Assembly: GCF_001423245.1 (NCBI RefSeq) | Contig: NZ_LMOH01000004.1 | Span: forward strand, 1 to 64,000 | Origin: Aureimonas sp. Leaf324 | GTDB taxonomy: Bacteria; Pseudomonadota; Alphaproteobacteria; Rhizobiales; Rhizobiaceae | Reading direction: 5' to 3' | DNA length: 64,000 bases | In this document: positions 37,299 to 48,278 of the stretch, piece by piece | Layout of the letters: every line of letters begins with the position of its first letter | How positions within the stretch are numbered: position 1 is the first letter of the stretch | The notes under the pieces: generated by a model | Database searches by the model: none | What the model was told of the DNA's origin: nothing | What the model saw: the letters and a program-made list of their open reading frames with translations, nothing else | Position numbers and translations under genes: made by a program

Positions 37299-38591
37299 AT
37301 GACCCCCTCCCCTGCCCCCTCCGCCGACGAGGCGCGCGTCGCCGCCGCGATCGGCGACCTCGTGCGCACGCTCGATCCCGGCTTTCCCGTCGTCCTGTGG
37401 ACCGGCGAGCGGATCGGCGCCCCGGACGGGCCGGCGCTTCTCGTGCGCCGCGCCGACGCGGTGGCACGCCTCGCCTTCAGCCCGCGCGTCGAGACGCTGC
37501 TCGGCTTCTGGATGGACGGGACGATCGACGTGGTCGGCGGCTCGTTCCTGGATCTTGCCGGACAACGCGGCGCGAGAGCCAAGGCGAAGGGCGCCTGGAA
37601 GAAGCTCGACAAGCGCCGGCTCGTCACGCTCCTTCCCGCGCTCTGGCGGCTGCGCAAGTCGGGACCCGCCGCCGTCGCGGAAGCCGGCGCCGATGCCGGC
37701 GCCAGCGGCTCCACCAAGCAGGCGATCCAGTACCACTACGACGTCTCGAACCGCTTCTACGAGCTCTTCCTCGACCGGCGCATGGTCTACTCCTGCGCCT
37801 ATTTCGACGGCTGGCACGACGACATCGACAAGGCGCAGGAAGACAAGCTGGAGATGATCTGCCGCAAGCTGCGGCTCCAGCCCGGCGAGCGCTTCCTCGA
37901 CATCGGCTGCGGCTGGGGGGCGCTCCTGATCCACGCCGCCTCGCGCCATGGCGTGACGGGGCACGGCGTCACCCTGTCCAAGGCCCAGTTCGATCTGGCC
38001 ACGCGCCGCGTGCGCGAGTCGGGGCTGGAGGACCGGATCACGATCGAGCTGAAGCCTTACCAGGAGCTGACCGGCACGTTCGACAAGATCGCCTCGATCG
38101 GCATGTTCGAGCATGTCGGCTTCCGGAACCACGACGCCTATTTCGGCGCCGTGCGCAAGCTCCTGCGCCCGCGCGGGCTCTACCTGCACCACACGATCGC
38201 CCGGCCCGCCAAGCGGGACCTCAAGACCTTCCACAAGGGCTCGCGCGAGTATCGCGCGATCACCCGCTTCATCTTCCCCGGCGGCGAGCTCGACTATATC
38301 GGCCACTCGCTGCAGAAGCTCGAGGCGCACCGGTTCGAGGTCCACGACGTCGAGAACTGGCGCGAGCACTACGGGCGCACCTGCCGGATCTGGGCGGAGC
38401 GGCTGGAGGCGAACTTCGAGGCTGCGGCCGCGGAAGCGGGCGCACCCGTCACCCGCCTCTGGCTCCTGTATCTTGCCGGCTGCGCCCTCGCCTTCGAGCG
38501 CGGCACGGTGATGATCAACCAGACCCTCGTCTCGAAGCGCGACAAGGGCCCATCGGGACTGCCCCCGACGCGGGCCGACCTCTACGCCTGA
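37299..38591 (+). CDS. cfa: Cyclopropane-fatty-acyl-phospholipid synthase
   Basis: A 430-aa SAM-dependent methyltransferase of the CFA/mycolic-acid synthase family. The N-terminal lipid-facing domain (about 1-130) has ETLLGFWMDGTIDVVGGSF. It is followed by AIQYHYDVSNRFYELFLD, the SAM motif FLDIGCGWGALLIHAA and the active-site stretch ASIGMFEHVGFRNHDAYF. It methylenates unsaturated acyl chains of membrane phospholipids. ATG 37299 is taken as start, and an in-frame GTG at 37293 is possible. Its end overlaps the convergent DUF1003 gene by ten bases. Confidence 0.92.
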   Translation: MTPSPAPSADEARVAAAIGDLVRTLDPGFPVVLWTGERIGAPDGPALLVRRADAVARLAFSPRVETLLGFWMDGTIDVVGGSFLDLAGQRGARAKAKGAWKKLDKRRLVTLLPALWRLRKSGPAAVAEAGADAGASGSTKQAIQYHYDVSNRFYELFLDRRMVYSCAYFDGWHDDIDKAQEDKLEMICRKLRLQPGERFLDIGCGWGALLIHAASRHGVTGHGVTLSKAQFDLATRRVRESGLEDRITIELKPYQELTGTFDKIASIGMFEHVGFRNHDAYFGAVRKLLRPRGLYLHHTIARPAKRDLKTFHKGSREYRAITRFIFPGGELDYIGHSLQKLEAHRFEVHDVENWREHYGRTCRIWAERLEANFEAAAAEAGAPVTRLWLLYLAGCALAFERGTVMINQTLVSKRDKGPSGLPPTRADLYA

Positions 38592-39058
38592 ATGCGGGGC
38601 GCGGGCTCCGCGCCCGTCGCCCCGACGGCCGCCATGAGGAGGCGCATGTCCTCGCGCATGGCCGACAGCTCGTCCGACAAGGCCAGGATCTGCGTCTCGG
38701 CGCGGATGTTGGTCTCGTAGTCGAGCCGCGCCTCGAGCCGGTCCTTCGCCGCCTGCCGGTTCTGGCTCATCATGATGATCGGCGCCTGGAGCGCCGCCAG
38801 CATGGAGAGCATCAGGTTCAGGAAGATGAAGGGAAACGGATCGAAGGCGTTGGCCGCCAGGATCACGGTGTTGACCACCGCCCAGGCGACCAGGAACACC
38901 CCGAAGCCGATGATGAAGCTCCACGAGCCGCCGACGGCGGCGACGCGGTCGGCCAGGCGCTCCCCGAAGGTCATGCCCTCGGCGAACACCTCGTGGGGAT
39001 CACGGGTGGCGGTGGTCCGGCGCAGACGGCCGGCGACGTAACGGATTGCCGCGTTCAT
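38582..39058 (-). CDS. DUF1003 family membrane protein
   Basis: A 158-aa protein with two transmembrane helices flanked by family-typical sequences: LADRVAAVGGSWSFIIGF, then FDPFPFIFLNLMLSMLAALQAPIIMMSQNRQ, then a coiled-coil C-terminus with DYETNIRAE. Function is unknown across the family. The ribosome-binding site AAAGGTGAG is predicted to be paired in a leader hairpin. A 25-codon ORF with its own promoter and terminator lies upstream on the same strand. Confidence 0.85.
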   Translation of the reverse strand: MNAAIRYVAGRLRRTTATRDPHEVFAEGMTFGERLADRVAAVGGSWSFIIGFGVFLVAWAVVNTVILAANAFDPFPFIFLNLMLSMLAALQAPIIMMSQNRQAAKDRLEARLDYETNIRAETQILALSDELSAMREDMRLLMAAVGATGAEPAPRIQA

Positions 39059-39059
39059 G

Positions 39060-39111
39060 GGCTCACCTTTGAGACGACCGGCCGCTCGCCGCGGACGTCG
39101 TCCGGTGAGCC
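39060..39111 (-). promoter_or_regulatory. Leader hairpin covering the DUF1003 ribosome-binding site
   Basis: In the minus-strand RNA, GGCTCACC (39111-39104) can pair perfectly with GGTGAGCC (39067-39060), which contains the Shine-Dalgarno sequence of the DUF1003 gene. A second helix (ACGAC/GTCGT) lies inside. Such sequestration suggests translational regulation, for example by temperature or a trans-acting factor. No known riboswitch class is recognised. Confidence 0.5.
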
Positions 39112-39336
39112 GACGGATCAGCTCCGGCGCGACCGCGAAAGCGGCTCGGTCGATCGACTGAGATCGTTGCTGGACATGATCCTCTCGGGATCGGCTGATG
39201 ACTGGGATGAGCCCCTGCGGCTCGGGAGGGGATATGCGCTTCGGGGGTGTCTTGGTCAAGTCCCCGTGAGCGGAGCGGCACCGACGCGGCTGCAGGCCTG
39301 CCATGCAGGGACCGCGGGCCGTCTTCCGCCCATGAA

Positions 39337-39366
39337 AAAGGCCGCTCTTCGAGAAGAGCGGCCTTT
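39337..39366 (-). terminator. Strong intrinsic terminator of the 25-codon unit
   Basis: Perfect 13-bp inverted repeat AAAGGCCGCTCTT / AAGAGCGGCCTTT with the tetraloop CGAG. Read on the minus strand it ends in CTTTTTCATG, giving a U tract. On the plus strand there is no continuing T run, so it belongs to the leftward transcript. Confidence 0.85.
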
Positions 39367-39427
39367 CCGTGATCAAAGCCACGCCGGCAGGTCCGATGCG
39401 GACCCTGAGGCAGGGCACATCAGATCG

Positions 39428-39505
39428 TCAGATGCGAGAAGAAGGCTGCCCCTTCACCATCGTCGAACCCACGGACCCGGCCGGCATAGGAAAACCACTC
39501 GACAT
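39428..39505 (-). CDS. 25-aa small ORF with a near-perfect Shine-Dalgarno
   Basis: ATG at 39505 is preceded by AAAGGAGGTGATC (39520-39508), complementary over 13 bases to the 3' end of 16S rRNA, an exceptional match. The encoded peptide has 25 residues, starting MSSGFPMPAGSVG and ending GQPSSRI. A promoter lies at 39542-39570 and an intrinsic terminator at 39337-39366, making a compact independent unit. It could encode a small protein, act as a leader peptide for the DUF1003 gene, or be an sRNA that also binds ribosomes. The peptide resembles nothing I know. Confidence 0.5.
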   Translation of the reverse strand: MSSGFPMPAGSVGSTMVKGQPSSRI

Positions 39506-39541
39506 CGGATCACCTCCTTTCGCTTCGTTAAACACGGAGGA

Positions 39542-39570
39542 AGTATGGGATCGTGCGGCGACAGGCGCAA
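39542..39570 (-). promoter_or_regulatory. Sigma70-type promoter of the 25-codon unit
   Basis: On the minus strand TTGCGC (39570-39565) is followed after exactly 17 bases by CATACT (39547-39542). The start would be about 30 bases before the strong ribosome-binding site of the small ORF. Confidence 0.5.
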
Positions 39571-39685
39571 GGGGCTGGCTGCGGCAAATCGTCGAGCCCG
39601 ACGACCGGTCGAGCTGCGAGAAAATCGCAAACCAGCCTTTAAACCTTCCCCGGTCAATGTACCCTTGAGGCAGGGGGACTTTCGG

Positions 39686-40648
39686 ATGCTGTTGCGGATC
39701 GACCGGCGTCAGGCAAGGATCGGCATGTTCGTCGATCATGTCGAAGGCGCCTGGATCGACGTGCCGATCTGGTTCCGGAGCCATCGCATCGACGACGACG
39801 CGGCGCTAGCCCGCATCCGCGACAGCCGCATCTCGGCCGTCGTGATCGATCTCGACAAGGGCGTCGGCCCGACCCAGGCCCCCGTCGCCCCCCATGCGCC
39901 CGCGAATGCGCCCGCCCCACAGGCGCCGGACCCCGAGACGGCGAAGGCCAAGGAGACGCTGCGCCGGACCCATTCGGCGATGCGCCAGATTTTCGCCGCG
40001 ATCCGCGACGGGGCCTCGATCGATCCCGGCCAGGCCAGGGCCGTGGTCGACGAAGTCGCGGTCGCGATGCGCCATCGCCCCCGCGCCCTTCTCGGCATCA
40101 CCCGCCTGAAGTCCAAGGACGAGTACAGCTTTCTCCATTCCGTCGCGGTCTGCGCGCTGATGACGCATTTCGGGCGCTTCCTGCACCTCGATGAGGGCAT
40201 GGTGCAGCAGCTGGGCGTCGCCGGTCTCCTCCACGACGTCGGCAAGGTGACGCTGCCGAGCGAGATCCTCGGCAAGCCCGGTTCGCTTACCGAGGAGGAA
40301 CTCGAGATCGTGAGGACCCACCCCAGGCAAGGGTTCCGGATCCTGCAGAGCCAGGACGTGTCGGACATGGTGCGGGACGTCTGCCTGCACCACCACGAGC
40401 GCATCGACGGCCGCGGCTACCCCGACGGACTGGAGGGCGACCAGCTGTCCCAGGCGGTGCGCATCGCCGCGATCTGCGACGTCTACGACGCCGTCACCTC
40501 GATCCGTCCCTACAAGGAGGCGTGGTCGGCCAAGACCGCCTACCGCCGGATGTGGGAGTGGGACGGCCATTTCGACCGCGTGCTGCTCGGCCAGTTCTTC
40601 GTCAGCATCGGCGTGACCGGCGAGACCGCCCGCCGGCCGGAGCTTTGA
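39686..40648 (+). CDS. HD-GYP domain c-di-GMP phosphodiesterase
   Basis: A 320-aa protein. The N-terminal DUF3391-like segment (about 1-90) has LLRIDRRQARIGMFVDHVEG and a Pro/Ala-rich linker. It is followed by an HD-GYP domain (about 130-300) with H151, H183-D184 (LLHDVGK), HHHERIDGRGYPDGL (GYP 244-246) and DVYDAVTSIRPYKEA. All metal ligands appear intact, so it should hydrolyse cyclic di-GMP. No receiver or membrane domain is attached. A purine-rich GAGGCAGGGGG precedes the ATG. Confidence 0.9.
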   Translation: MLLRIDRRQARIGMFVDHVEGAWIDVPIWFRSHRIDDDAALARIRDSRISAVVIDLDKGVGPTQAPVAPHAPANAPAPQAPDPETAKAKETLRRTHSAMRQIFAAIRDGASIDPGQARAVVDEVAVAMRHRPRALLGITRLKSKDEYSFLHSVAVCALMTHFGRFLHLDEGMVQQLGVAGLLHDVGKVTLPSEILGKPGSLTEEELEIVRTHPRQGFRILQSQDVSDMVRDVCLHHHERIDGRGYPDGLEGDQLSQAVRIAAICDVYDAVTSIRPYKEAWSAKTAYRRMWEWDGHFDRVLLGQFFVSIGVTGETARRPEL

Positions 40649-40682
40649 GCCGGCACGCCGCGCGTTCGGGCGGCGTGCCGGC
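40649..40682. terminator. Bidirectional hairpin between HD-GYP gene and acsA
   Basis: Perfect 13-bp arms GCCGGCACGCCGC / GCGGCGTGCCGGC with an 8-base loop, starting directly after the HD-GYP stop and ending 10 bases from the acsA stop. There is no T tract; stability comes from GC content. Confidence 0.7.
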
Positions 40683-40691
40683 GATGCGCCG

Positions 40692-42641
<1,950 letters not shown>

Positions 42642-42759
42642 GTCAGAGGTCTCCCTACCCTCGGCACGCCTTCGTGCCGGCCCCGCTCCCGACGGCGCGA
42701 GGGAGAACCTAGAACGGGTCGCGCGCCGAGAAAACCGCCGCACGCCAGAAAACCCGCCG

Positions 42760-43767
42760 TCAGTCCGCCTCCCCCGCCTCCACCGGACCGCCGAGAACGT
42801 CGCGCACGTAGAGTTCCTGCACCAGCGTCATCAGGACGGCGACCACGGGCACGGCGAGCACGAAACCGAGAAGGCCGAACAGGAGACCGAAGATCACCTG
42901 CGCCGACATGGTGAGCGCGGGCGGCAGCGAGGTCGTGTAGCGCTGGGCGATCGGCTGGGCGATGTTGCTCTCGATGCCCTGCAGGACGATGTAGAGGCCG
43001 AGCGCCCAGAGCGCCATGTCGACGCCCTGCGCGAGCGCCGCGAGCACGATGATCACGCCGGCGACGAAGGCGCCGAGCGTCGGGATGAAGGCGAAGAGCC
43101 CCGCCTGCAGCGCGAGCAGGAAGGCGTTGTTGACGCCGATCGCCCAGAGCCCTGCCCAGGAGACCGAGAAGATCAGCGCCATCGAGACCGCGTCGCCCGC
43201 CACCCACATCAGGAGCGAGTGGGCGCTCCGGTCGAGCACCTCGCCGATGCGCGCGCGCTTTTCCTTCGGGAACAGCGAGACCAGCCCGTCGCGATAGAGG
43301 CTCGGCTGCCACGACACGAAGATCGCGAGGAACAGGACGATGAAGAAGTTGCCAAGGCCCCCCAGCGCCCCGAAGAGCGCGCGGCCGGCCGAGGACACGA
43401 CGCCGGACGGATCGGGCAGGAGCGACTGGAGATCGCCCGACGTGATCTCCTTCTCGACCGGCAGGCCGAGAGCGCTCAGCTGGCTCATTAGCTGGTCGGC
43501 CTGGTTGCGCACGCCGGCCAGGAGATCGTTGAACTGCTGAACGATCGTCACCCCGCCCCAGGCGACGGGGGCGATGATGAGGGCGAAGGTCAGGAGATAG
43601 ACGAGACCGAGCGCCACCATGCGCGGCAGTCCGAGCCGCTGCAGGAGCCGCGCGAGGCCGCAGAAGATCGCGGCGATCAGCAGCCCGGCGAAGATCAGGA
43701 AGAAGGCCGAGGCCGCAAAGGCGAAGACGACGACGAGAAGCAGCATCCCGAGGACGATCGCCGCCAT
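42760..43767 (-). CDS. AI-2E family transporter/permease
   Basis: About 335 aa with eight predicted helices. It begins with the paired hydrophobic segments [16 protein letters not shown] and [16 protein letters not shown] and has a long loop in the middle with [15 protein letters not shown]. The conserved C-terminal region is [16 protein letters not shown] and [21 protein letters not shown]. The family includes TqsA, but most members have no proven substrate. The start is uncertain: the frame is open 69 codons further upstream and a TTG near 43830 is possible. Confidence 0.8.
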   Translation of the reverse strand: MAAIVLGMLLLVVVFAFAASAFFLIFAGLLIAAIFCGLARLLQRLGLPRMVALGLVYLLTFALIIAPVAWGGVTIVQQFNDLLAGVRNQADQLMSQLSALGLPVEKEITSGDLQSLLPDPSGVVSSAGRALFGALGGLGNFFIVLFLAIFVSWQPSLYRDGLVSLFPKEKRARIGEVLDRSAHSLLMWVAGDAVSMALIFSVSWAGLWAIGVNNAFLLALQAGLFAFIPTLGAFVAGVIIVLAALAQGVDMALWALGLYIVLQGIESNIAQPIAQRYTTSLPPALTMSAQVIFGLLFGLLGFVLAVPVVAVLMTLVQELYVRDVLGGPVEAGEAD

Positions 43768-44047
43768 GGTCACCGTGCGGTAGGCGAGGCGTGGCGGGAC
43801 GGAGGCGAGGTGGGGGGCGAGGTCGCTCAACGCGGAGATCCAATGCTGCCGGGGCGCGCCGGCGCGAAGGCCGACCCGCCGAGCCTCGTCGGGCAATCGT
43901 CCCGGAGGCTGGACGCCGGGATATAAGGCGGGCGGTACCTTCGGGAACCGACAGGCGCTCGAGGCGGGTCGCACGGCCCCCCGCGGGATCGTCCAGCCCT
44001 GTGCCTCGGGGACGGCAGCGATGAGCCGCCTCCCCCGCCCTGCGCCC

Positions 44048-44716
44048 CTAGCCGCGCGTGCCGAAGATCGCCGAGCCGACGCGCACGCTCGTCGCCCCGA
44101 ACGGGATCGCCCGCTCGAAATCGCCGGACATGCCCATGGACAGCTTCTCCACCCCCGCCTCGCCGGCGAGCTTCTGAAGGAGTGCGAAGTAGGGACCGGG
44201 ATGCTCGTCGACCGGGGGAATGCACATCAGGCCCTCGATCGCGAGGCCGAATTCCTCGCGGCACCGGCGCACGAAATCGACCGCCTCGCGCGGCGCGACG
44301 CCCGCCTTCTGTTCCTCCTCGCCGATGTCGACCTGGACGTAGAGCCGAGGGGTGCGGCCCTGGCGCGCGCTCTCCTTGGCGATCTCGCGGGCGATCTTCT
44401 CGCGGTCCACCGTCTCGATCACGTCGAAGAGGGCCACGGCCTCGGCGGTCTTGTTGGACTGGAGGGGCCCGATGAGGTGCAGCTCGACGCCGGCGAACTC
44501 CTGGCGCAGCGCCGGCCATTTGCCGGCCGCCTCCTGCACCCGGTTCTCGCCGAAGACGCGCTGGCCGGTCTGGAGGACCGGCCGGATCGCGTCGGCGTCG
44601 AAGGTCTTCGACACGGCGACGAGCTCGACCGAGCCCGGCGCACGACCCGCCTCGTCCTCGGCCGCGCGGATGCGGGCCTTGATATCTTGGATGCGGAAGG
44701 CGGCGGTGTCGCTCAT
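44048..44716 (-). CDS. yggS: YggS-type PLP homeostasis protein
   Basis: A 222-aa single-domain alanine-racemase-fold protein. The PLP-binding lysine is in LVAVSKTFDADAIR, followed by VFGENRVQEA, LHLIGPLQSNK and SMGMSGDFERAI. It binds and buffers pyridoxal phosphate and has no catalytic activity known. AAGGA lies six bases before the ATG at 44716. A putative small ORF with a following hairpin lies directly upstream on the same strand. Confidence 0.92.
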   Translation of the reverse strand: MSDTAAFRIQDIKARIRAAEDEAGRAPGSVELVAVSKTFDADAIRPVLQTGQRVFGENRVQEAAGKWPALRQEFAGVELHLIGPLQSNKTAEAVALFDVIETVDREKIAREIAKESARQGRTPRLYVQVDIGEEEQKAGVAPREAVDFVRRCREEFGLAIEGLMCIPPVDEHPGPYFALLQKLAGEAGVEKLSMGMSGDFERAIPFGATSVRVGSAIFGTRG

Positions 44717-44760
44717 GGCATTCCTTGAAGGCACGGGGGTTTCCGGCTATTTTGAGGAGT

Positions 44761-44788
44761 GGGTGCCGGAGCGCGAACTCCGACACCC
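44761..44788 (-). terminator. Hairpin between 29-codon ORF and yggS
   Basis: Arms GGGTGCCGGAG / CTCCGACACCC form an 11-bp helix in the minus-strand RNA with one G-U pair, which would be a C-A mismatch in the plus-strand RNA. This indicates it works on the leftward transcript. No T run follows, so attenuation or processing is as likely as termination. Confidence 0.5.
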
Positions 44789-44794
44789 GTCGCC

Positions 44795-44884
44795 TTAGAT
44801 GAAGAGTTGGACCCGGAGGATAGCTTGCCAGCCTCTCCGGGTCCTTTTCACCTCAAGCGTGACGCTTAGCGGAATCATCCACAT
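44795..44884 (-). CDS. Candidate 29-aa small protein or leader peptide
   Basis: ATG at 44884 is preceded by GGAGTGAAGCG. The 29-residue peptide begins MWMIPLSVTLEVKRTRR, has three tryptophans and ends RVQLFI, an amphipathic beta-strand-like pattern. It is followed by a hairpin and then yggS on the same strand, so it could be a leader peptide or an independent small protein. No homologue comes to mind with certainty. The evidence is the ribosome-binding site and position only. Confidence 0.35.
   Translation of the reverse strand: MWMIPLSVTLEVKRTRRGWQAILRVQLFI
44809..44848 (+). terminator. Terminator-like hairpin on the plus strand
   Basis: Perfect 10-bp arms GGACCCGGAG / CTCCGGGTCC with a 16-base loop, followed by TTTT on the plus strand. 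No plus-strand gene precedes it, so it could end an antisense RNA or simply be a dyad inside the minus-strand small ORF. Confidence 0.4.
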
Positions 44885-45106
44885 CGCTTCACTCCTTCGG
44901 ACGGCAAAGCCGATGCCTCGGCCGCGGTGGCTCATCCTCCGCGGCGGCGTGGGCTGGCTTCACGCGTCTGCTTCTGCCGCCGAAGCCCGTTTATGCAGGG
45001 CGGCCCCAAGCTTGTGAAGGCGGGCATAAGTCAATATTGACTGTGGCTCCCGGCGCTTCGCGCGCCCCCGCCCGCCCGCATCCTTGCCGTGAGAATTCCG
45101 TCCGCG

Positions 45107-47719
45107 ATGGCCATCGAACGTTACAATCCCCGCGCCTCCGAACCCCGCTGGCAGGACGCCTGGAACGAGGCCAAGCTGTTCGAGACGGACACGGACGGCG
45201 ACGGCGAGGCCTACTACGTCCTCGAGATGTTCCCCTACCCGTCCGGGCGCATCCACATGGGCCACGTGCGCAACTACGCGATGGGCGATGTCGTGGCGCG
45301 CTACAAGCGCGCCATGGGCTACAACGTCCTCCATCCGATGGGCTGGGACGCCTTCGGCATGCCGGCCGAGAATGCGGCCATGCAGAACAAGGTGCATCCG
45401 CGCGACTGGACCTACCAGAACATCGCGACCATGCGCGGCCAGCTGAAGTCGATGGGCCTGTCGCTCGACTGGAGCAGAGAGTTCGCGACCTGCGACGTCG
45501 AGTACTACCACCGCCAGCAGATGCTCTTCCTCGACATGCTGGACAAGGGCCTCGCCTATCGCCGCAAGTCCAAGGTCAACTGGGACCCGGTCGACAACAC
45601 CGTGCTCGCCAACGAGCAGGTGATCGACGGGCGCGGCTGGCGCTCGGGCGCCGAAGTCGAGCAGCGCGAACTGACGCAGTGGTTCTTCCGCATCACGCAC
45701 TATGCCGACGACCTCCTCAAGGCGCTGGACGACCTGCCCGGCTGGCCGGAAAAGGTGCGCCTGATGCAGCGCAACTGGATCGGCAAGTCGGAAGGGCTGT
45801 CGTTGCGCTGGGCGCTGGCGGAGCCTGTGGGCGGGCTCGGGGAGGTCGAGGTCTTCACGACGCGGCCGGACACCCTCTTCGGCGCGAGTTTCCTGGCGAT
45901 CGCGGCCGACCATCCGCTCGCCCGTTCCGCCGCCGAAACGAACCCGGAGCTTGCAGCCTTCGTCGACGAGCTGAAGCGCGGCGGCACGTCGGCGGCCGAG
46001 ATCGAGACGGCGGAAAAGCGCGGCATGGACACGGGCCTGCGCGCCGTGCATCCGCTCGACCCGAACTGGACCGTGCCGGTCTATGTCGCCAACTTCGTGC
46101 TGATGGACTACGGCACCGGCGCCATCTTCGGCTGCCCGGCGCACGACCAGCGCGACCTCGACTTCGCCCGCAAGTACGGCCTGCCGGTCACCCCCGTCGT
46201 CCTGCCCGAGGGCACGGACGCCGCCGACTTCTCCGTGGGCGACACCGCGCATGACGGCGACGGTCGCCTCTTCAACTCCCGCTTCCTCGACGGCATGACG
46301 CCGGACGAGGGCTTCGAGGCGGTGTCGGCGAAACTGACCGCCGAGACGCTCGGCAACCGGCCGGTGGCGGAGCGCCGCGTCAATTTCCGCCTGCGCGACT
46401 GGGGCGTCTCGCGCCAGCGCTATTGGGGCTGCCCGATCCCGGTGCTCCACTGCGAGAGCTGCGGCACGGTGCCGGAGCGCCGCGAGAACCTCCCCGTCCG
46501 CCTGCCCGACGACATCGACTTCGACAAGCCCGGCAACCCGCTCGACCGCCATCCGACCTGGCGCCACGCCACCTGCCCCCAGTGCGGCGGGCCAGCGCTG
46601 CGCGAGACCGACACGATGGACACGTTCGTCGATAGTTCCTGGTACTTCGCGCGCTTCACCAGCCCTCGCGCCGACGAGCCGACCGTGCCGGCCGTTGCCG
46701 ACCGCTGGCTGCCGGTGGATCAGTATATCGGCGGCATCGAGCACGCGATCCTGCATCTCCTCTACTCCCGCTTCTTCACGCGGGCGATGCGCGCGACCGG
46801 CCATCTCAACCTCGACGAGCCGTTCCGGGGCCTCTTCACGCAAGGCATGGTGGTCCACGAGACCTACCGTGACGGGCGCGAGTGGGTGCCGCCCGCCGAC
46901 GTCGCGATCGAGGAGGTGGACGGCACGCGCACCGCGCGGCGCCTTTCCACCGGCGCGCCGATCGAGATCGGCGGCATCGAGAAGATGTCGAAGTCGAAGA
47001 AGAACGTCGTCGACCCCGACGACATCATCGGCTCGCTCGGTGCCGACACCGCGCGCTGGTTCATGCTGTCAGACTCGCCCCCCGAACGCGACGTCATCTG
47101 GACCGAGGCCGGCGCCGAGGGTGCGCACCGCTTCGTGCAGCGCGTCTGGCGTCTCGTCGCCGAGACCGCCGAGGTGCTGAACGGGCTCGGCACGGGCCTC
47201 GGCGAGACGAGCGCGGCGGCGACCGCCGTGCGCCGCGCCGCCCATCGCACGGCCGCGGGCGTCGGCGACGACATCGAGCGCCTCGCCTTCAACAAGGCCG
47301 TCGCGCGCCTCTACGAACTCGTCAACGCGCTCTCGTCCGCCCTGCAGGAGGCCGCCCTGCGCGAGGACGCGAGCCTGCGCGAAGCGGCCCGCGAGAGCCT
47401 GTCGATCCTCGTGCGCCTCGTCGCGCCGATGATGCCGCATCTGGCCGAGGAATGCTGGCGGGCGCTCGGCCAAGGGGGTCTGTGCGCCGCCGCGCCCTGG
47501 CCGAAGGCCGATCCTTCGCTCCTCGTGCAGGACGAGATCACTCTGCCCGTCCAGATCAACGGCAAGAAGCGCGGCGACATCACCGTGTCCGCCAAGGCGG
47601 GCAAGGACGAGGTGGAAGCCGCCGTCCTCGCCCTGCCCTTCGTCGCCGAGGCGCTGGGCGGCGCCGCCCCGAAGCGTCTCGTCGTGGTTCCCGGAAGGAT
47701 CGTCAATGTCGTCGCCTAA
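45107..47719 (+). CDS. leuS: Leucyl-tRNA synthetase
   Basis: An 870-aa class I aminoacyl-tRNA synthetase. It has the HIGH-type motif HMGH (residues 50-53), the inserted CP1 editing domain in the middle third, a zinc-like CxxC pair (CPQCGG), and KMSKS beginning at residue 626. The anticodon-binding and C-terminal domains follow, ending [12 protein letters not shown]. It charges tRNA-Leu and edits mischarged products. ATG at 45107 starts MAIERYNPR. The 3' end overlaps lptE by 14 bases. Confidence 0.97.
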   Translation: MAIERYNPRASEPRWQDAWNEAKLFETDTDGDGEAYYVLEMFPYPSGRIHMGHVRNYAMGDVVARYKRAMGYNVLHPMGWDAFGMPAENAAMQNKVHPRDWTYQNIATMRGQLKSMGLSLDWSREFATCDVEYYHRQQMLFLDMLDKGLAYRRKSKVNWDPVDNTVLANEQVIDGRGWRSGAEVEQRELTQWFFRITHYADDLLKALDDLPGWPEKVRLMQRNWIGKSEGLSLRWALAEPVGGLGEVEVFTTRPDTLFGASFLAIAADHPLARSAAETNPELAAFVDELKRGGTSAAEIETAEKRGMDTGLRAVHPLDPNWTVPVYVANFVLMDYGTGAIFGCPAHDQRDLDFARKYGLPVTPVVLPEGTDAADFSVGDTAHDGDGRLFNSRFLDGMTPDEGFEAVSAKLTAETLGNRPVAERRVNFRLRDWGVSRQRYWGCPIPVLHCESCGTVPERRENLPVRLPDDIDFDKPGNPLDRHPTWRHATCPQCGGPALRETDTMDTFVDSSWYFARFTSPRADEPTVPAVADRWLPVDQYIGGIEHAILHLLYSRFFTRAMRATGHLNLDEPFRGLFTQGMVVHETYRDGREWVPPADVAIEEVDGTRTARRLSTGAPIEIGGIEKMSKSKKNVVDPDDIIGSLGADTARWFMLSDSPPERDVIWTEAGAEGAHRFVQRVWRLVAETAEVLNGLGTGLGETSAAATAVRRAAHRTAAGVGDDIERLAFNKAVARLYELVNALSSALQEAALREDASLREAARESLSILVRLVAPMMPHLAEECWRALGQGGLCAAAPWPKADPSLLVQDEITLPVQINGKKRGDITVSAKAGKDEVEAAVLALPFVAEALGGAAPKRLVVVPGRIVNVVA

Positions 47720-48266
47720 ACGCCTCGCACTGGTCGTCGCCGCCCTGGCCCTGTCGGGCTGCACCTCCGGTCCGCTCTACGGCACGACGGCGGTCGATCC
47801 GGCGACCGGCGCGCGCTCCTCGGTGCTGACCGACCTTCGCGGCCGCATCGCGCTGGCGCCGGCCTCGACGCGCACGGCGCAGGTCTTCCGCAACGCCATG
47901 CTCTACAAGCTGAACGGGGCAACGCCGGTCTCCGCGCCGCTCTACGAGCTGCGCTACACCGCGGCGGCCACCGACCAGGTCTCGGCCGTCGAGGCCGGCA
48001 CGGGCACGCCGAGCGCCGCGCTCTACCGCATGACGGTGAACTACGAGCTCGTGCGCACTGCCGACGTCAAGGTGCTCACCACCGGACAGCGCTTCGCCAT
48101 GGTGCCGTACGATCGCACCAACCAGCTCTTCGCCGCCAGCCGCGCGGTGATCGACGCGCGCGACCAGGCGGGCGAGGCGGTGGCCGAGCGGATTCTCGGC
48201 GCCATCGCGCCGGTGCTCCAGCGCGAGGTCTTCACCGACGAGCCGGCGATCACGGCCAAGAACTGA
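47706..48266 (+). CDS. lptE: LPS assembly lipoprotein LptE
   Basis: A 186-aa lipoprotein with the signal ending LALSGC and the LptE pattern SGPLYG after the cysteine. The mature domain alternates strands and helices, with ELRYTAA and [20 protein letters not shown]. LptE plugs LptD in the outer membrane for LPS insertion. The start lies within leuS and holA follows 12 bases later, the classical alphaproteobacterial leuS-lptE-holA operon. Confidence 0.88.
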   Translation: MSSPKRLALVVAALALSGCTSGPLYGTTAVDPATGARSSVLTDLRGRIALAPASTRTAQVFRNAMLYKLNGATPVSAPLYELRYTAAATDQVSAVEAGTGTPSAALYRMTVNYELVRTADVKVLTTGQRFAMVPYDRTNQLFAASRAVIDARDQAGEAVAERILGAIAPVLQREVFTDEPAITAKN

Positions 48267-48278
48267 CGGGGCGGGGGC

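Noticed and set aside
44799-45017. 72-codon plus-strand ORF before leuS
   Set aside because: No ribosome-binding site, and it overlaps a terminator-like dyad and the better-supported minus-strand small ORF.
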